The notes beneath the pieces are model-generated. The model saw only the letters and a list, made by a program, of their open reading frames with translations, searched no databases and had not been told where the DNA came from. The position numbers and the translations under genes are program-made. From assembly GCA_902491575.1 (NCBI GenBank), contig CABUID010000003.1:66784-130783 (forward strand): DNA of 64,000 nucleotides, written 5' to 3'. This document shows, piece by piece, positions 61,573 through 64,000 of the stretch (within the stretch, counting starts at the first letter, position 1; every line of letters begins with the position of its first letter). The DNA is from an uncultured Bacillota bacterium. GTDB taxonomy: Bacteria; Bacillota_I; Bacilli_A; RFN20; CAG-631.

Positions 61573-62217
61573 TTATTCGGTTACTTGACTTTCATTACTT
61601 GAAACATTTTCATATTTTTCTTTCATAAATGAAGGAATATATTCACATAATTCTTTAAGTTTATCATAATCTATGACATGATGGATTGAAGGCATAATCA
61701 TTATTTTCCATAATTCTACATCTTGTGACGTGTTTAATCTTAAAATAATATTAAACTGCTCTAATCTTCTAAAAGCTATTCTAAATTGTTCTTTGGATGG
61801 CTTTTTGGTAATTAAGCCTAAAATTTGCATTTTGGATATAACATCATAAGTAGTGGTTATGACACTATTTCCTAAAGTAGTGATGGGGGCAGTTTCTTCA
61901 TAAGTTATCATTAAAGATAATAAAATATAAGTCGTAAATGAATCAAATTTTGCTTTATTTTGACCATAAAGATTTTCGATCCAATAAATACCTTCAATAG
62001 GTTCTTTAGTTAACTTCCATCCTGCAATACTTAAATAGTTTTCAAAAATATCATAGTATTTTTCCATAAACAAAAATTCACTTGAAGTTATCATTTTTTT
62101 TGCTTGTTTATCGTAGACATCACGAACGACAAATGTTTTTGATAAAATATAATTAGAAACTCTTCTAAACTCTTCTTTTTCAGATTCATATAGATTGTTA
62201 TAATCTTGTTCGAACAT
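61573..62217 (-). CDS. JetB-like (DUF4194, MukE/MksE-type) subunit
   Basis: 214 residues, acidic, with winged-helix-like pattern: TPITTLGNSVITTTYDVISKMQILGLITKKPSKEQFRIAFRRLEQFN, as split motifs TTYDVISKMQILGLI and FRRLEQFNIILRL. DUF4194 proteins are the kite (MukE-like) subunit that bridges the kleisin and the ATPase heads. The ATG shares the TAATG junction with jetA's stop. Confidence 0.87.
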   Translation of the reverse strand: MFEQDYNNLYESEKEEFRRVSNYILSKTFVVRDVYDKQAKKMITSSEFLFMEKYYDIFENYLSIAGWKLTKEPIEGIYWIENLYGQNKAKFDSFTTYILLSLMITYEETAPITTLGNSVITTTYDVISKMQILGLITKKPSKEQFRIAFRRLEQFNIILRLNTSQDVELWKIMIMPSIHHVIDYDKLKELCEYIPSFMKEKYENVSSNESQVTE

Positions 62218-63617
62218 TAACGTTTCCCCTCTTTCATTATAAATTTAATATTTGGGACTAAATAATTTTTCACATGCAAATAACCCTCTTCAAATTCTAC
62301 TTTAAAAGGTAGTTCTTTTTCATCTCCTCTTAACATAGCAAGAATGGCTAAGATAAAATCTTCATCATTATTGATTTTTAATTCTTCAATAGAAATCATT
62401 TTGTTTCCTGATGCTCTCGACACAATAAAATCTTTAATCTTATTCGTGTTGTATCCTTGAATAATCTTATCAAAGATTTCATCAACATCCTGTCCAGTTT
62501 TATCTTCTGTAATGATTTCAACAATGGATAATTCAGGCATTATCTGAATTTCACGTTTACTATATAATCCTTCTTTATTTGCATATTCTTGAACTTGTAA
62601 AATCGTGTTTTCCTGAATAATATCACAAATTTCATTCTCGTGTTCCTTATTATCCAGTATTAATTTAACTAAATAGGTTAATTTTCCTTTATAGGATTCA
62701 TCCATACTTACTAAATGTTTCATTTTATCAATGGTTGCAGCGGTATAGTCATTAATCTTATTATCGATTAATTCCATTTTATCATCGATCTCATCATAAA
62801 TTTGATAAATAAAATCAAACATTTTAGCAATATTTTCATATAGAGCATCGCCTTTTTTATCCGGCATTTTTCCTTTTGCTGCCTCAATGAGTTTTTTTCT
62901 TATCGAATTATCATTTTTCCAATTTTTAATCATTTTTAAAATTGGACTTCGAAATCTTTCAATGGAATCAAAAGTTTTGTAAGGATGATAATAATGATCA
63001 TGTAATTTTAATAAATATTCATTAAAGTGAATCGATACAACATCATTAATTTCAATATTTTCAGCAATACGTTGTTCTATACTTCGAATACCATAATACA
63101 AATTCGCTAATGTTTCATTTAATTTGTCTGTATTTTTATAAGCTGTAACGAGTGCATCATAATAATCACTATTATCACTATCTGCCATTTTTAAAGCAGC
63201 ATACGTAGAATATACCAATGAATTATATTCTTGTTCAGCATTATCCGTCAAGCTATATAGAAAGTTGATTGCTTGTGTGGTATAAGATGGAATAGCAATA
63301 TATTCTTCAAAGGAATTTTTGGCATTGAAGTCAATATTAATCCATCCAAAATCTCTAAGTTTACGAATAATATAAAGTGCTTTACTATTAGCAGAATTTA
63401 ATTCTTCACTTTCAAACTTATCATCTTCATCATCAAGATTAACATTCTTCATTTCTTCTTCCATTGAAATAGCTATTCTTTTTGCTAAATCTTCACGTGT
63501 TAAATATAAATCCTGTCGAATAGCTTTACGTATCGTAAATAATGCCTTTACATATAAATCACGATTTTTTGAAACAAGTAAATTAAAGAAAGTACTTGGT
63601 AAAGTATCAAACATCAT
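62217..63617 (-). CDS. JetA-like (DUF5716, MukF/MksF-type kleisin) subunit
   Basis: 466 residues. MFDTLPSTFFNLLVSKNRDLYVKAL starts a winged helix; LRDFGWI, SFEEYIAIPSY and the later helical bundle (YHPYKTFDSIERFRSPILKMI) follow the pattern of the JetA family in Bacillota. It is the kleisin of the complex. ATG at 63617 has AAGGGGTG six bases upstream; a longer reading to 63659 begins before that site. First gene of the operon; a second -10 lies at 63667-63672. Confidence 0.88.
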   Translation of the reverse strand: MMFDTLPSTFFNLLVSKNRDLYVKALFTIRKAIRQDLYLTREDLAKRIAISMEEEMKNVNLDDEDDKFESEELNSANSKALYIIRKLRDFGWINIDFNAKNSFEEYIAIPSYTTQAINFLYSLTDNAEQEYNSLVYSTYAALKMADSDNSDYYDALVTAYKNTDKLNETLANLYYGIRSIEQRIAENIEINDVVSIHFNEYLLKLHDHYYHPYKTFDSIERFRSPILKMIKNWKNDNSIRKKLIEAAKGKMPDKKGDALYENIAKMFDFIYQIYDEIDDKMELIDNKINDYTAATIDKMKHLVSMDESYKGKLTYLVKLILDNKEHENEICDIIQENTILQVQEYANKEGLYSKREIQIMPELSIVEIITEDKTGQDVDEIFDKIIQGYNTNKIKDFIVSRASGNKMISIEELKINNDEDFILAILAMLRGDEKELPFKVEFEEGYLHVKNYLVPNIKFIMKEGKR

Positions 63618-63687
63618 TGAACACCCCTTTCTTTTTCCAACAATACATTTTAATGCCATTACTTAAATTATACTATTTCGCAATTTT

Positions 63688-63716
63688 ATTATAAAGTATT
63701 AGTTTTTAAAAGTAAA
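63688..63716 (-). promoter_or_regulatory. Promoter of jetABC
   Basis: Minus strand TTTACT, 17 bases, TATAAT, about 70 bases before the ATG. Confidence 0.55.
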
Positions 63717-63946
63717 GTTATTTTTTAAAATTTATAAATAAATTTTAAAAAATAAAAAATAATTATTAGTATTTTGTGTTTGATAAATATAAACACTCTA
63801 AGAACGATTAGTGTGATAAGATAGAAAATAATTTACAATTAAATGAATTCATAAAATAAAAAAAATTCTTATTGATTCATCTAAAAAAATTATCATTGTT
63901 AAAAATTCCATTCTTCTTGATTTAAAAATAGGGAATATTCTTAAAA

Positions 63947-63987
63947 AAAAAGATACAAAGTAAAGGGAAATTACAATGTATCTTTTT
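63947..63987 (-). terminator. Terminator of an off-window gene
   Basis: 11-bp stem AAAAAGATACA / TGTATCTTTTT with inner GTAA/TTAC pairing; T9 on the minus strand. Confidence 0.7.
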
Positions 63988-64000
63988 AAAATTGAACTCT

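Larger units (their letters stand above)
63618..64000. other. Gene-free right end: promoter of jetABC and a terminator for an off-window gene
   Basis: No credible gene in about 380 bases. It contains the jetABC promoter (63688-63716), AT-rich filler, and at 63947-63987 a hairpin (AAAAAGATACA / TGTATCTTTTT with an inner GTAA/TTAC stem) that would end transcription arriving on the minus strand. Bases 63986-64000 read RVQF-stop on that strand and may be the tail of the next gene. Confidence 0.6.

Overview
The window is AT-rich (roughly 30% GC by eye) and carries the housekeeping neighbourhood of a low-GC Bacillota genome. The order rpmB / fakA - recG - acpP - rpsP - khpA - rimM - trmD - rplS - lepB - rbgA - rnhB - dprA - topA - xerC is the Bacillus order with genes missing (no asp23/yloU, plsX-fab, rnc-smc-ftsY-ffh or trmFO). 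Together with the Na+-pumping oxaloacetate decarboxylase, an Mrp/MBH-type antiporter and many small membrane proteins, this suggests an uncultured, probably anaerobic and host-associated relative of Erysipelotrichia/RF39-type lineages. That placement is inference. TGA appears to be used as a stop, so the standard bacterial code fits.

Layout. 1-3046: end of an Mrp/MBH-like cation antiporter operon (E-F-G-DUF4040-B-C-D, D cut by the edge). 3127-6168: a PlsC-like acyltransferase with an added zinc ribbon, divergent from an unrecognised 554-residue protein. 6243-14055: a five-gene MoxR/DUF58/von Willebrand A operon. 14147-20243: two large lipoproteins (one repeat protein, one GH26-like glycosidase) around tdk and a DUF402 gene, plus a SHOCT membrane protein. 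20345-26450: small enzymes (TrmN6-like, HIT, an ECF S component, a cytidylate kinase-like protein, GNAT, M42 peptidase) and a solitary tRNA-Gly. 26622-33044: an SGNH hydrolase and the pckA-oad operon, which can turn PEP into pyruvate while making ATP and a Na+ gradient. 33055-35487: yigZ, a DUF362 ferredoxin-like protein and mntP. 35695-38815: a lysine riboswitch driving a polar amino acid ABC transporter, so the substrate is very probably lysine. 38848-53694: the conserved xerC-to-rpmB block with an L19 leader. 53771-56771: tRNA-Lys, an acetyltransferase, an unusual TtcA-like/TcdA-like fusion and a five-tRNA cluster. 56944-57971: gerW/ytfI homologues and a small basic protein. 58166-63617: a JetA-JetB-JetC (Wadjet/MksBEF-like SMC) operon with no jetD nuclease gene after it.

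The strongest leads are the jetABC operon that ends in a terminator where jetD should be, the PP-loop/E1 fusion, the lysine riboswitch that names its transporter, the MBH-style antiporter order with an E/B fusion, and several unusual architectures (PlsC plus zinc ribbon, a permease with a long membrane extension, OadB with an insertion). No CRISPR array, rRNA, insertion sequence or prophage was seen.
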